From: Candidatus Wallbacteria bacterium
Lineage (GTDB): Bacteria; Muiribacteriota; UBA6191; JACPRK01
Assembly (NCBI GenBank): GCA_016190005.1
Contig: JACPRK010000049.1
Coordinates: forward strand, 1 to 49,121
Direction of reading: 5' to 3'
Length of the DNA: 49,121 nt
Part shown: positions 27,708 through 35,987 of the stretch, piece after piece
Layout: every line of letters starts with the position of its first letter
Numbering within the stretch: the first letter of the stretch is position 1
Translations under genes and position numbers: made by a program
The notes under the pieces: generated by a model
What the model was told of the DNA's origin: nothing
The model's input: the letters and a program-made list of their open reading frames with translations, nothing else
The model's database searches: none

Positions 27708-28382
27708 TCAGGCGGCGGGCCGGCGCTCGGCGCCGATTCCGTTGGCGAGCCTCGGCATCAATCGGCCGTACTGGATGGGGGTGAACTCGTTGGTGTCGCT
27801 GTCGAAGTGGAAGACCTCGCCGGTCTCGATCTTGTAGACCCAGGCGTGCAGGTGCAGCCGGTGGCCGGCGAGAGCGCTGGCTACGGCCGGATGGGTGCGC
27901 AGGCTCTCGACCTGCACCAGGACGTTCTCTTCGACGGCGGCAGTCTCGAGCTTGTCGCCCGTGAGGTGGCTGTAGTTGTCGCGGATGATCCGGCGCGTGG
28001 CCTCGGCGTTCTTGAGCCAGCTCTCGACGGTGGGCATCGAAGCCGAGCGCGACGGGTCGAGGATCGCCTTCACGGCGCCGCAGTGCGTGTGGCCGCAGAC
28101 GATGATGTCCTTGACCCCCAGGCCCGCGACGGCGAATTCGATGGTGGCAGCTTCGCCGCCGGTGACGGCGCCGAAGGCCGGGATGATATTGCCGGCGTTG
28201 CGCAGGATGAAGAGATCGCCCGGCTCGGTCTGGGTGATGAGGTTGGGGTTGATGCGCGAGTCGGCGCAGGTGATGAAGAGCGCGTCGGGCTCCTGCTTCT
28301 TGGCGAGCCGCTCGAACAGCGCTTTCTGCGAGCTGAAGACCTCGGTCTGGAACCGGTGAATACCTTGAACGAGTTTCTGCAT
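27708..28382 (-). CDS. Beta-class carbonic anhydrase
   Basis: 224 aa from ATG 28382 with AAGGAG 7 bases upstream; the open frame continues upstream but without family similarity. Catalyses CO2 + H2O to bicarbonate and H+. Zinc ligands and dyad are present: Cys39-x-Asp41-x-Arg43 (CADSR) and His98-x2-Cys101 (GHTHCG). The [11 protein letters not shown] and [21 protein letters not shown] segments are standard. The end is slightly extended and Arg/Ala-rich. No signal peptide, so cytoplasmic. It is the first gene of the operon with the SulP transporter and TerB-like protein. The 214 bases upstream hold a small hairpin-prone GC-rich stretch near 28425-28445 and no clear promoter. Confidence 0.95.
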   Translation of the reverse strand: MQKLVQGIHRFQTEVFSSQKALFERLAKKQEPDALFITCADSRINPNLITQTEPGDLFILRNAGNIIPAFGAVTGGEAATIEFAVAGLGVKDIIVCGHTHCGAVKAILDPSRSASMPTVESWLKNAEATRRIIRDNYSHLTGDKLETAAVEENVLVQVESLRTHPAVASALAGHRLHLHAWVYKIETGEVFHFDSDTNEFTPIQYGRLMPRLANGIGAERRPAA

Positions 28383-28595
28383 TGGGTGCTCCTTCGAATC
28401 GTCGACGGTTGGGTCGAACCACCGGCCTGGCGACCAGGTGGCGGGTGCGACAGGCACGCTCGGGCCCGATAAGAGCTCAGGCGAGAACGATCGCCGCGAG
28501 CGGCGGACGGCGGCCGACGATTCGCGAGCGGCGACTCTCGGACGGAGTCGCTCGGGACGCACGCGAACCGGGCTCGCCGGCCGGTCGGAGGGCTG

Positions 28596-28937
28596 CTAGC
28601 AGATCAGCGGCGGATGGGCCAGGTGCGGCGGCTGCGCCAGCGGCAGCAACGGGGCGATGCGCGGCCGGGCGAGAATCTCGCGAGCCGGGGAGCGGACTCC
28701 CGGGCGAGCGACGGAGCGGCGGGCACCAGGCCGAGAGACCCGATGGAAGGTCTGGAGCTCCGCGCCGGCCTTTTCGGATTCGCCCTCGTGCTTGGACTCC
28801 TCGCGGCCGCAGGGGTCGGAGAGCAGCGCCTCGGGCTCGAGCTGCCAGTTGGAGCCGGCGAACGCGACGACCAGACAGCACAAGAGCGCCGTGAGCCACG
28901 CCGACGGAAACAACTTGAGGAAACCGTTATCGCGCAT
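28596..28937 (-). CDS. Small exported or membrane-anchored protein
   Basis: 113 aa from ATG 28937. The N-terminus MRDNGFLKLFPSAWLTALLCCLVVAFAG is a good signal or anchor, followed by a Glu-rich stretch and a long Arg/Pro-rich tail. A longer frame to 29012 exists, but the signal-like start argues for 28937. No family recognised. The Arg-rich tail also resembles an out-of-frame reading of GC-rich DNA, so coding status is uncertain. It lies upstream of the carbonic anhydrase on the same strand, 213 bases away. Confidence 0.38.
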   Translation of the reverse strand: MRDNGFLKLFPSAWLTALLCCLVVAFAGSNWQLEPEALLSDPCGREESKHEGESEKAGAELQTFHRVSRPGARRSVARPGVRSPAREILARPRIAPLLPLAQPPHLAHPPLIC

Positions 28938-28948
28938 CTTCGAATGCC

Positions 28949-28964
28949 TGGCACGCGCCCTGCC
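28949..28964 (+). promoter_or_regulatory. Candidate sigma-54 promoter
   Basis: TGGCACGCGCCCTGCC matches the sigma-54 consensus TGGCACG-N4-TTGC[AT] at all seven -24 positions and at the T-G-C of the -12 box, with GG and GC separated by exactly 10. It lies in the intergenic gap and points at the C39-like gene (ATG 29052). A sigma-54 activator is encoded at 11407-12924. In GC-rich DNA a chance match is possible. Confidence 0.35.
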
Positions 28965-29051
28965 CGGCGCCCAAGCCCGAGTGATCATACACACGCCACC
29001 GCCGATTCGCAACCCACCCCGGGCGTCCGGGTGGACGCAGCGGGGTGACGC

Positions 29052-29645
29052 ATGTTACAGAGTGCGCTGACCCGCAGCCAACCCGTGACAGCAAAAAAAC
29101 GCGTCCGGAAGGGCGACATCCTCCTTCCCCTCCCACACGTCCACCAGGGCTACAACGCTGGCTGCGGGCTGGGGGCGATGTGCATGGTCTTCAACTACCA
29201 CGGTCTGGACGTGAACGTGGCGGAGCTGGAGCGCCACCCGCTGGTGCTGCCGAGGATGCTGCGCAAGGACGGCATCGGCCCAGGCCGGCTCGGCCGCATC
29301 GCGCTCAGCCTCGGCTTCCCCGTGCAGATCGTCGATCCTTCCGCCCGAGATGTGGGCAAGTCCTTCGTGCGCGAGGGCGGGGATTGGGTGGCCGAGGCGC
29401 CAAAGAAGAGTCACATACTCCACTGGCTCTACCGGGGTGTACCCGTCGTCGCTTGCATCCCCGACAAGACGCTGGCCTTCGAAGGGTGCAAGCACCACGG
29501 GTCTCACTGGATCACCCTTCGCGGCGTCGAATCCGGCGAGCTGCTTCTTCGCGACCCCGCCCCCTGGCGCTCCGTCGAGCGCTGCAAACCCGGCTACTGG
29601 GACATCTGGAGCTGCACGATGCTCGCCATCCAGCCGCCCGGGTAA
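29052..29645 (+). CDS. C39-like (papain-fold) cysteine peptidase homologue
   Basis: 197 aa from ATG 29052; the Shine-Dalgarno is weak. The core resembles C39-like peptidases: Gln32 and Cys38 in HQGYNAGCGLGAMCMVFNYHG, then His152 in HHGSHWITLRGV and Asp168 in LLLRDPAP, the expected Gln-Cys-His-Asp order. C39 domains clip leader peptides at double-Gly sites inside ABC exporters; free-standing C39-like proteins have varied or unknown targets. No signal peptide or TM segment is seen, so it is probably cytoplasmic. No exporter or double-Gly precursor was noticed beside it. The gap before the next gene (29646-29763) has no feature except a strong ribosome site at its end. Confidence 0.78.
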   Translation: MLQSALTRSQPVTAKKRVRKGDILLPLPHVHQGYNAGCGLGAMCMVFNYHGLDVNVAELERHPLVLPRMLRKDGIGPGRLGRIALSLGFPVQIVDPSARDVGKSFVREGGDWVAEAPKKSHILHWLYRGVPVVACIPDKTLAFEGCKHHGSHWITLRGVESGELLLRDPAPWRSVERCKPGYWDIWSCTMLAIQPPG

Positions 29646-29763
29646 AGCCCCGGGATTTCGACGCGACGGGATTTCCGGGGGTTCCGCTTCACGGATTTTC
29701 CGATTTCGCGAATCCTCGGCCGGCCCGGCGGCTCTCAACCCATGAGGGGAAGGAGGTCCGGTG

Positions 29764-31464
29764 ATGGCTGAGAATCGAAAACGGGTCCTGATCGTCGGCG
29801 GCGTAGCAGCGGGCGCGTCGTGCGCGGCGCGGTTGCGGCGGTTGGACGAAGCGGCGGAGATCGTCGTCTTCGAGCGCGGGCCGTACGTCTCGTTCGCCAA
29901 CTGCGGACTGCCCTACCATGTCGGGAACGTCATCCCCGAGGAGAAATCCCTGCTGGTCGCCTCGGCGGAGCTCTTCCGCCAGCGCTTTCGGATCGACGTG
30001 CGGACGCGCCACGAGGTGACGGCCGTCGATCGCGCCGCACGCGAAATCTCCGTCACGAACCTCCAGACCGGAAGCGTCGCGCGCGAGCGTTACGACGCGC
30101 TGGTCCTGGCGCCGGGCGCAGCGCCCGTGCGGCCGCCGTTGCCCGGACTCGACCTCCCCGGCATCTTCACGTTGCGGACGATCCCCGACAGCCGGGCCAT
30201 CCGGGAGTGGATCGACGGGCACGCCGTCCAGAGGGCCACGATCGTGGGCGCCGGCTTCATCGGCCTGGAGATGGCCGAGAACCTGGCCGCCCGCGGGATC
30301 CGGGTGTCGATGGTGGAGATGCTCTCCCAGGTGCTGCCGCCGCTCGACCCGGAGATGGCCGTCTACGTGGCCGAGCGGCTGCGCGAGCGCGGCGTGGAGC
30401 TCCATCTCGATGACGCCGTCGCATCGTTTGCGTCTTCTGACAATCACGGCCTGGTCGTCTCCACGCAAAGCGGCAAGCGGATCGAGACGGACATGGTGGT
30501 GCTCTCGATCGGCGTCCGGCCGGAGACGACCCTGGCGCGCAACGCGGACCTGCCGTTGGGCCCTCGCGGCGGCATCGCCGTGGACGATCGGATGCAGACC
30601 AGCGACCCCGCGATCTGGGCCGTGGGCGACGCCGTCGAGGTACGCGACGTCGTCTCGGGCCAGGATGCGCTGGTGCCACTGGCGGGTCCGGCAAACCGCC
30701 AGGGCCGCATCGCCGCCGCGTCCATCACGGGAAATCCGGGACACTTCCGCGGCGTCCAGGCCACGGCGGTCTGCGGCGCCTTCGGGCTGACTGCGGCGCT
30801 GACCGGTGCCAGCGAGAAGTCCTTGCGCCGCGCTGGCATCACAACCTACGAGAAGGTCTACCTCCACCCGAGCCAGCACGCGGGCTACTACCCGGGCGCC
30901 ACCCCCATCCGCTTGAAGCTGCTCTTCGATCCGAAGGACGGACGGCTCCTGGGAGCCCAGGCCGTCGGCGACTCCGGCGTCGAGAAACGCATCGACGTGC
31001 TAGCGATGGCCCTCCAGATGGGCGCCACGGTCCACGATCTGGCCGAGGCGGAGCTCTGCTATGCCCCCCAGTACGGCTCGGCGAAGGACCCCGTCAACCT
31101 GGCAGGGATGGTCGCAGTCAATGCGCTCGAGGGGCTGGCCCCGCTGGCGCGCTGGGAGGACGTGCAGCCCGGCAACACTTTCCTGCTCGACGTCCGCGAG
31201 CCCGCCGAGTTCGCCGCCGGCGCCGTCGAAAGCGCGCACAACGTGCCGCTCGGCCAGCTGCGCGACCGGCTGAGCGAGCTGCCGCGAGATCGCGAGCTCT
31301 TGGTCTACTGCGGCGTAGGCCAGCGAGCCCACTCGGCCTGCCGGCTACTCGCCCAGAACGGCTTCGCCGTCCGCAACCTCTCTGGCGGTTTCCTCACCTG
31401 GCGCGCCTACCAGGCCGCCGCTCGCCTGGCACCTCCCGCCCCCTCGGGTCCAGGCAGAGCCTGA
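29764..31464 (+). CDS. CoA-disulfide reductase / NADH oxidase with rhodanese domain
   Basis: 566 aa; AAGGAGGT is 6 bases before ATG 29764 and only 3 before the GTG at 29761. N-terminal FAD domain (VGGVAAGASCAARLRR), redox-active Cys47 in SFANCGLPY, NAD-binding segment IVGAGFIGLEMAENLAARG, second FAD contact (AVGDAVEV), dimer domain (EKVYLHPSQHAGYYPGATP), then a C-terminal rhodanese (LLDVREPAEF; catalytic Cys516 in YCGVGQR). This is the CoADR-RHD architecture: a flavoprotein reducing CoA disulfide, polysulfide or CoA-persulfide with NAD(P)H, the rhodanese delivering sulfane sulfur. Cytoplasmic. A role in sulfide/sulfur handling or oxidative stress is likely; the exact substrate cannot be read from sequence. 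Confidence 0.93.
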   Translation: MAENRKRVLIVGGVAAGASCAARLRRLDEAAEIVVFERGPYVSFANCGLPYHVGNVIPEEKSLLVASAELFRQRFRIDVRTRHEVTAVDRAAREISVTNLQTGSVARERYDALVLAPGAAPVRPPLPGLDLPGIFTLRTIPDSRAIREWIDGHAVQRATIVGAGFIGLEMAENLAARGIRVSMVEMLSQVLPPLDPEMAVYVAERLRERGVELHLDDAVASFASSDNHGLVVSTQSGKRIETDMVVLSIGVRPETTLARNADLPLGPRGGIAVDDRMQTSDPAIWAVGDAVEVRDVVSGQDALVPLAGPANRQGRIAAASITGNPGHFRGVQATAVCGAFGLTAALTGASEKSLRRAGITTYEKVYLHPSQHAGYYPGATPIRLKLLFDPKDGRLLGAQAVGDSGVEKRIDVLAMALQMGATVHDLAEAELCYAPQYGSAKDPVNLAGMVAVNALEGLAPLARWEDVQPGNTFLLDVREPAEFAAGAVESAHNVPLGQLRDRLSELPRDRELLVYCGVGQRAHSACRLLAQNGFAVRNLSGGFLTWRAYQAAARLAPPAPSGPGRA

Positions 31465-31555
31465 GGGAGCCCACCGCTCTAGTGGCCTGCGGGGGACCAC
31501 GCCCGACCTGGCGGGCAATCCCTCGTCCGGCTTCGCGCTATGGCACCATGGGGCC

Positions 31556-32374
31556 ATGCGCACTCCCGAGCCTCCCCCCCGAGACTTCAGGGCCGGCCAG
31601 GTCTTCCGGCTCGAACGTACAATCACCGAGGAGATGATCCGTAAAGCCGTCGAGCTGACCGGCGACCGCGGGCGCTGGCACGTCGATCCCGACTTCGCCC
31701 GGGCCAGCGGCTTCCAGGGATGCTTCGCGCCCGGGCTGCTGACCGCCTCGCTGCCGGCGGAGTTCGGCGGGCAGATCGACTACCTGGCCACCCGCATGGT
31801 CTTCGAGTTCGCGGCCCCGGTCTACGCGGGCGAACGGCTGGTGGCGGAGATCCGAGTGAAGTCGTTCGAGCCGGCGACCCGGCGGCTGACGGCCTCCTTT
31901 TCGGTGAAGAGCTCGACCGGGCAGGTGGTGCTCCGAGGTCAGACGGCGGGCTTTGCAAGCGGCCCGGCGCGCAAGGACCCGACGCCCGACCGCTCCGGCA
32001 CCGACGCTTACCGCAAGGCCTGCGCCCACGATCGGGCCGGCGAAGAGGCCGAGGCCATTCCATGGTATGGGGAGGCGCTCAGGCTGGGGCTCGGCACGCG
32101 CGACAGGGCGGGGGCGCTGCTGGGCCTGGGCAGCTCGCTCCGCAACGTCGGACGGCACGACGAATCTGTACGGGTGCTGCAGGGTGCGGTCGAGGAGTTT
32201 CCCGACCAGCCGGCGCTTCGCGCCTTTCTGGCCCTTTCGCTGGAATCCGCGGGCCGTCCGAAGGAGGCGCTGCACGCCGCGCTCGGCGTGGTCCTAGAGC
32301 TGACGGAGCTGGACGGCTACGCCCCCGCACTCGAGGGCTACCGCCACGAACTGCTGTTGGATTCTGCCGGGTAG
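31556..32374 (+). CDS. MaoC-like hotdog domain fused to a TPR (TPR_5-type) domain
   Basis: 272 aa from ATG 31556. Residues 1-135 form a MaoC-like hotdog: FRAGQVFRLERTITEEMI, then HVDPDFARASGFQGCFAPGLLTASL, the usual hydratase-2 layout, though the catalytic Asp/His pair is only partly clear (D-x-D here). Residues about 145-262 match the small TPR family seen alone in many bacteria: YRKACAHDRAGEEAEAIPWY, LGTRDRAGALLGLGSSLRN, VLQGAVEEFPDQPALRAFLA. The two are normally separate proteins, and the frame is unbroken across the junction. A hydratase or acyl-binding module tethered by TPR is the plain reading; the true role is unknown. Confidence 0.82.
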   Translation: MRTPEPPPRDFRAGQVFRLERTITEEMIRKAVELTGDRGRWHVDPDFARASGFQGCFAPGLLTASLPAEFGGQIDYLATRMVFEFAAPVYAGERLVAEIRVKSFEPATRRLTASFSVKSSTGQVVLRGQTAGFASGPARKDPTPDRSGTDAYRKACAHDRAGEEAEAIPWYGEALRLGLGTRDRAGALLGLGSSLRNVGRHDESVRVLQGAVEEFPDQPALRAFLALSLESAGRPKEALHAALGVVLELTELDGYAPALEGYRHELLLDSAG

Positions 32375-32388
32375 CCGATTCGCCCCGC

Positions 32389-33231
32389 TCAGCGAACGCC
32401 CGCGGGGCAGCGCGAGAGCGCCTCGGCGCAGTGCGAGGGCACGATGCGCAGGTCCGGACGCCTCAGCGCCAGCTCGTGGATCCGGCCCAGCGTCTCCCGT
32501 GTCGCCTGCCAGCTAGCGAAGATCGGGCGCACGAGCGGGTGGGGCATCCGCGGCTCCTGGTAGCCGCGACTGACCCAGCAGGCATCGGCCGTCAGGAAGA
32601 ACTCGCCCTCATGGTCGGTCCTCACGAAGAGCCCGAGCTGACCCACGGTGTGGCCCGGCAGCTCGATGGCGACGACGCTGCCATCGCCCGCCAGGTCTAC
32701 CCCCCGCTCGAACGGCCACATCTCCGCAGGAAGCGGCCCGCCGCGCGTCCAGTCGACGGGGGAAGAGCGTTCTGCGAAATCCTCGGGGAGCAACCCGGGC
32801 AGAAACCCGCCGAGCAGCCGGGAGAGACCGCGCCGCTGGCGGACGTCGTCCAGGGCGCTGGCGCTGTAGACATAGGTCGCAGCCGGAAAGTCGCGGACGC
32901 CCGCGACGTGATCGGAGTGGAAGTGTGAAAGGATCACGTGACGCACGGCGCCGGGCTCCACGCCGCGCGCCGCTAGCTGGCGGGCCGCACTCGCGGTCTC
33001 GTCGACGCTCACAGGGGTCGCCAGACCGTAGAGCCGGTCGGGGAATCGGGAGGTCAGCTCCAGAAATCTGGGACTGTAACCGGTATCGAAGAGCGTGGTC
33101 CCAAGCCGCGGATGCTCGATCCAGGCAAAGAGCGCTGGCAGCTCCACCCGGCGCCAGCGCCCGCCGTGCACCAGGACCCCCTCGACGTGCGTGCTCTTCC
33201 CGGCAGTCAGCAGCTTGAGTCTAGCGCCCAC
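32389..33231 (-). CDS. Metallo-beta-lactamase-fold hydrolase, lactonase-like
   Basis: 280 aa. I chose GTG 33231 because GGGAGG lies 5 bases before it; the frame runs 31 codons further up, with no signal or conservation there. Metal motif SHFHSDHVAG (His103, His105, Asp107, His108), then PGHTVGQLG, TADACW and PSHC, giving the usual two-zinc set. The fold and the short N-terminal lid (ALFAWIEHPRLGTTLFDTGY) resemble N-acyl-homoserine lactonase-like MBL proteins; no export signal. The substrate could be a lactone or another small ester. It ends 14 bases from the MaoC-TPR stop on the other strand and diverges from the gene at 33342. Confidence 0.87.
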   Translation of the reverse strand: MGARLKLLTAGKSTHVEGVLVHGGRWRRVELPALFAWIEHPRLGTTLFDTGYSPRFLELTSRFPDRLYGLATPVSVDETASAARQLAARGVEPGAVRHVILSHFHSDHVAGVRDFPAATYVYSASALDDVRQRRGLSRLLGGFLPGLLPEDFAERSSPVDWTRGGPLPAEMWPFERGVDLAGDGSVVAIELPGHTVGQLGLFVRTDHEGEFFLTADACWVSRGYQEPRMPHPLVRPIFASWQATRETLGRIHELALRRPDLRIVPSHCAEALSRCPAGVR

Positions 33232-33267
33232 CCGAACCTCCCGCGCTCCCGCGCGAACTCGACGCTC

Positions 33268-33327
33268 AGTATAGGCTGCGCTCCGCTTGCCAGCAGGGAT
33301 TGACAAAACCGTTCTCATCGTCACAAT
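33268..33327. promoter_or_regulatory. Divergent promoter candidates between 33231 and 33342
   Basis: Plus strand: TTGACA (33300-33305), 16 bases, CACAAT (33322-33327), pointing to the secreted-protein gene; the implied 5' leader is very short. Minus strand: TATACT (33273-33268), about 37 bases before the MBL start, with no good -35 box. Both are read by eye only. Confidence 0.3.
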
Positions 33328-33341
33328 TTCAGGGAACCTCC

Positions 33342-34094
33342 ATGCGCGCCCATTTGTTGATAGCGACCCTGACGGCGGTGGCCTTGCTCGCCGGCGCGGG
33401 CGACGCTGCAGCGCGCACCAGGGGCGCCTTCGAGCGCCACTTGCGGGAAGCCATCCGGCTCAACCAGTCCCGGCTTCCGCTCTACTCGGCTGCGTCGCAA
33501 GGGGCCTCGGAGGACGTTTCCCGGAAGCTGATCGCCTCGGAACGCCTGGCTCTTCCCGTCGCGATGGGCGTGGACCGCATCGCCCGCTGGTGGCAGGAGC
33601 GCGGGGTGCCGATCGTGGAGGAGGACTTCGTCGATCTGAAATTTGCGCCGGAGTTCGAGCCGGCAAGCGCCAACCCGCAGCCGCTTTCGAGCTACAAGAG
33701 GCAGGACGCCAGCGAAATGGCCGCGCGGCTGCGCAAGGCCCAGCGTGCAGGCGGCTTCGACGGCGTCTGCCGCGCGGCGCGGGTGGAGCTCGAGCGTCTC
33801 GAGGGAACGCGCAGCTACCACGCGATGGTCCGCCACGTCCTCGAAAGCACGCTTCGCAGCGCGCACCTTGCCCCCAAGCACGAGACGCTGGCCCGCTCGA
33901 AGGGACTGCCCTCGACGGCCTGGCTCTCCCGGCGACTGATCGGCTTGAACCTGCTTGCTCTCATCGGTGCAGCGGAGCTCGACGAGCGCGCGGCACCGCT
34001 CCACGCCCGCGGCATCCCCATCCTGCACCGCGACGTTCCGCCCATCGGAACGCACTCCGATTTCTACGACGGGGCGGCCGCCCGAAAACCGTAG
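33342..34094 (+). CDS. Exported protein of unknown family
   Basis: 250 aa from ATG 33342 with AGGGA 6 bases upstream; the frame is open from a TTG at 33300 but that overlaps promoter-like sequence. Clear signal peptide (MRAHLLIATLTAVALLAGAG, cleaved near AAA). The mature part is helical and Arg/Ala/Glu-rich, with LNQSRLPLYSAASQG, SRKLIASERLALPVAMGVDRIARWW, and SYHAMVRHVLESTL followed by LAPKHETLAR. No metal or catalytic motif stands out. Periplasmic or secreted. It is followed 55 bases later by a prepilin gene; co-transcription is possible. Confidence 0.72.
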   Translation: MRAHLLIATLTAVALLAGAGDAAARTRGAFERHLREAIRLNQSRLPLYSAASQGASEDVSRKLIASERLALPVAMGVDRIARWWQERGVPIVEEDFVDLKFAPEFEPASANPQPLSSYKRQDASEMAARLRKAQRAGGFDGVCRAARVELERLEGTRSYHAMVRHVLESTLRSAHLAPKHETLARSKGLPSTAWLSRRLIGLNLLALIGAAELDERAAPLHARGIPILHRDVPPIGTHSDFYDGAAARKP

Positions 34095-34149
34095 TCGGGC
34101 GCTCGGAGGCCTGGACCTTGCCCAGGCGTGGCGTGGTAGTGTGATAGTG

Positions 34150-34578
34150 ATGGGAGCCACGGCACCGAAGACGCCGGAGCGGTTTTCTCCGGCCTCGCCC
34201 ACTAGCGCAAGGAGAGCTTGGTCGCGCGGCTTCACGCTGGTGGAGCTGATGATCGTCATAGCGGTCATCGGAGTGCTCGCAGCGGTGGCGGCCCCGCAGT
34301 ACAAGAAGGCCCGCGAGGACTCGCAGCGACAGGCCTGCTTCGAGAACCAGCGCCGGATCGCCGGCGCCATCGAGCAGTACAACCTCGACCAGAACAAGTC
34401 CGAAACCTCGGTCAACCCGGATCTGGTGGCCAAACTGGTGTCGCTCAACTATCTGCGGACCGACCCGGTCTGCCCGACCGCCGGCAACAGCGCGGTCTAC
34501 CAGGTCGTCGCACAGAGCGGGGATCGCTCGTCGGTCTCCTGCAACATTCACGGCGTGTCGAAGTCCGGGAAGTCCTGA
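34150..34578 (+). CDS. Type IV pilin / type II pseudopilin-like protein
   Basis: 142 aa from ATG 34150 (in-frame GTGs at 34141 and 34147 are alternatives). Prepilin signal: leader of about 27 residues, then G-FTLVELMIVIAVIGVLAAVAAP with Gly before the cut and Glu at +5. The helix is followed by a short globular part (QACFENQRRIAGAIEQYNL; two or three Cys, including DPVCPTAGN and SCNIHG, which may form a disulfide). Pre-pilins are cut by a prepilin peptidase and built into pili or type II pseudopili. The leader is longer than the usual 6-15 residues. No pilus assembly gene is adjacent; the triple ATPase in this window is of a Tad/T2SS-related class. Confidence 0.9.
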   Translation: MGATAPKTPERFSPASPTSARRAWSRGFTLVELMIVIAVIGVLAAVAAPQYKKAREDSQRQACFENQRRIAGAIEQYNLDQNKSETSVNPDLVAKLVSLNYLRTDPVCPTAGNSAVYQVVAQSGDRSSVSCNIHGVSKSGKS

Positions 34579-34595
34579 AAGCGACCGGCGGGCCT

Positions 34596-35921
34596 TTGGC
34601 GCCAGTCACTTCACGCCGGGCAAAAACCGGGGCCGCGGCCGTCTTCGCGATTGCGCTGGCCGTGCGGCTGGCGGTGTTCGGAGCAGCCCAGCCGTGGCAG
34701 CCCGCGGTCGAGCGCGAAGTGGTGCTAGCAAGCGACGGCTTGGGATACCACGCGCTGGCACTGGCGCTGCTCGAGCGGGGCGAGTTCTCACTGGAGCGGG
34801 GGGGCCCACCCGAGGCACTCCGGACGCCCGGGTATCCTCTCGCGCTGGCAGCGGTCTACGGCATCGCGGGGCCCCGCCCTTGGGTCGCCATCGCGCTCCA
34901 GCTCGTGCTGCAGTGCGTCACGTGTTGCTGGCTCTACCGCACTGTGCTCCGGTCGGGGGGGATCGGCGGCGGCCTGATCGCCGGCGGCCTGCTGGCTCTT
35001 GACCCGGCCTTCGTCATCCACGGCTGCGGCCTCTGGAGCGAGACGCTCTTCGTCGCCTTGGTCGTCGGAGCGCTCGGGCTCCTGGCCGCGACTCCCGCGA
35101 GCCGCGCCCTGGCCCCGGCGGCGATTCTCGTCGGGTTAGCGACGCTGGTGCGGCCAGCCGGCCTCTTCGTGGCACCGGGACTTCTGGCCTTCGCGGCACT
35201 GCGATTTCGGGGGCGCCCAAAGAAGTTGCTGGCTGCGGGGTGCCTGGCGCTCGCCTGCTTCGCGGCCCCTCTCGTGCCCTGGATGGCCCGAAACCTGGCC
35301 GTTCACGGGCGGGCGGCGCTCTCGTCGGCCGGGCCGTTCAACCTGCTTTTCTTGACGGTGGCCCGCATGGAGCGGGGGCCCGGAGACCCTTCCGGCGAGC
35401 GCGCGCGGGATCGGCTGCGAGCCGAGTCTGCGCTCGGGGATACCGCCTCCCGGCCGTTCGAGCTCGCCGACCGATGGGCGCGGACGGCCTGGAGTCACGC
35501 CGCCTCTGAGCCGATCGCTTTCGCGCGCGCGCTGGCCGAGGGGAGTGCTGGGGGGCTGGCCAACCTGGGCACCACGGAGTGGTCACGCGCGTTGAGGCTG
35601 GCTCCCGGATCGCTAGAGGATGGGGCCGTCAGCGGGTGGCTGCGCCGTGCCCGCCGCTACGCCGAGCTGAAGGGACCGACGGCCCAGCTCCTGGCTGCCG
35701 GTGCAGCAGCGCATCTCGTACTGCTCTATCTCGGAGCCGGCGCCGCGCTGCGCCCGGCGCTGGCCGCGCGTGACCCTAGGCCCGCCTGGGCCGCACTCTG
35801 CCTGGGCGTCGGCTTCCTCGCCAGCCTCTGCATCGCAGGCAACGCTCGCTTGCGGCTACCCCTCGCCGCATGCCTGGCGCTTCTGGCCGGCATCAGACCA
35901 CGTTGCCGAGGGAGGCTGTAG
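34596..35921 (+). CDS. GT-C/PMT-like membrane glycosyltransferase homologue
   Basis: 441 aa from TTG 34596, 17 bases after the pilin stop; this is the best start after that stop, but the ribosome site is poor. Multi-pass: a first TM helix, then a loop with EREVVLASDGLGYHALALAL and PEALRTPGYPLALAAVYG, then about ten further hydrophobic segments. The Asp in the first loop and the RTPGYPL motif are typical of GT39/GT83-type (PMT/ArnT-like) enzymes that move sugars from a lipid carrier. Acceptor unknown; neighbouring pilin makes pilin or surface-protein glycosylation possible, which is inference. It ends convergent with the MerR gene. Confidence 0.8.
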   Translation: MAPVTSRRAKTGAAAVFAIALAVRLAVFGAAQPWQPAVEREVVLASDGLGYHALALALLERGEFSLERGGPPEALRTPGYPLALAAVYGIAGPRPWVAIALQLVLQCVTCCWLYRTVLRSGGIGGGLIAGGLLALDPAFVIHGCGLWSETLFVALVVGALGLLAATPASRALAPAAILVGLATLVRPAGLFVAPGLLAFAALRFRGRPKKLLAAGCLALACFAAPLVPWMARNLAVHGRAALSSAGPFNLLFLTVARMERGPGDPSGERARDRLRAESALGDTASRPFELADRWARTAWSHAASEPIAFARALAEGSAGGLANLGTTEWSRALRLAPGSLEDGAVSGWLRRARRYAELKGPTAQLLAAGAAAHLVLLYLGAGAALRPALAARDPRPAWAALCLGVGFLASLCIAGNARLRLPLAACLALLAGIRPRCRGRL

Positions 35922-35955
35922 GGCAACCCGGGGAAGCAAGCCGATGGCTACAGCC
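35914..35955. terminator. Inverted repeat between convergent genes, possible weak terminator
   Basis: GGCTGTAG (35914-35921, including the glycosyltransferase stop) pairs perfectly with CTACAGCC (35948-35955) across a 26-base loop. It lies between two convergent genes. No U-run, so any terminator role is uncertain. Confidence 0.3.
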
Positions 35956-35987
35956 GTCACAACCTCTCAGTGTGCCGTTCCTGCCCG

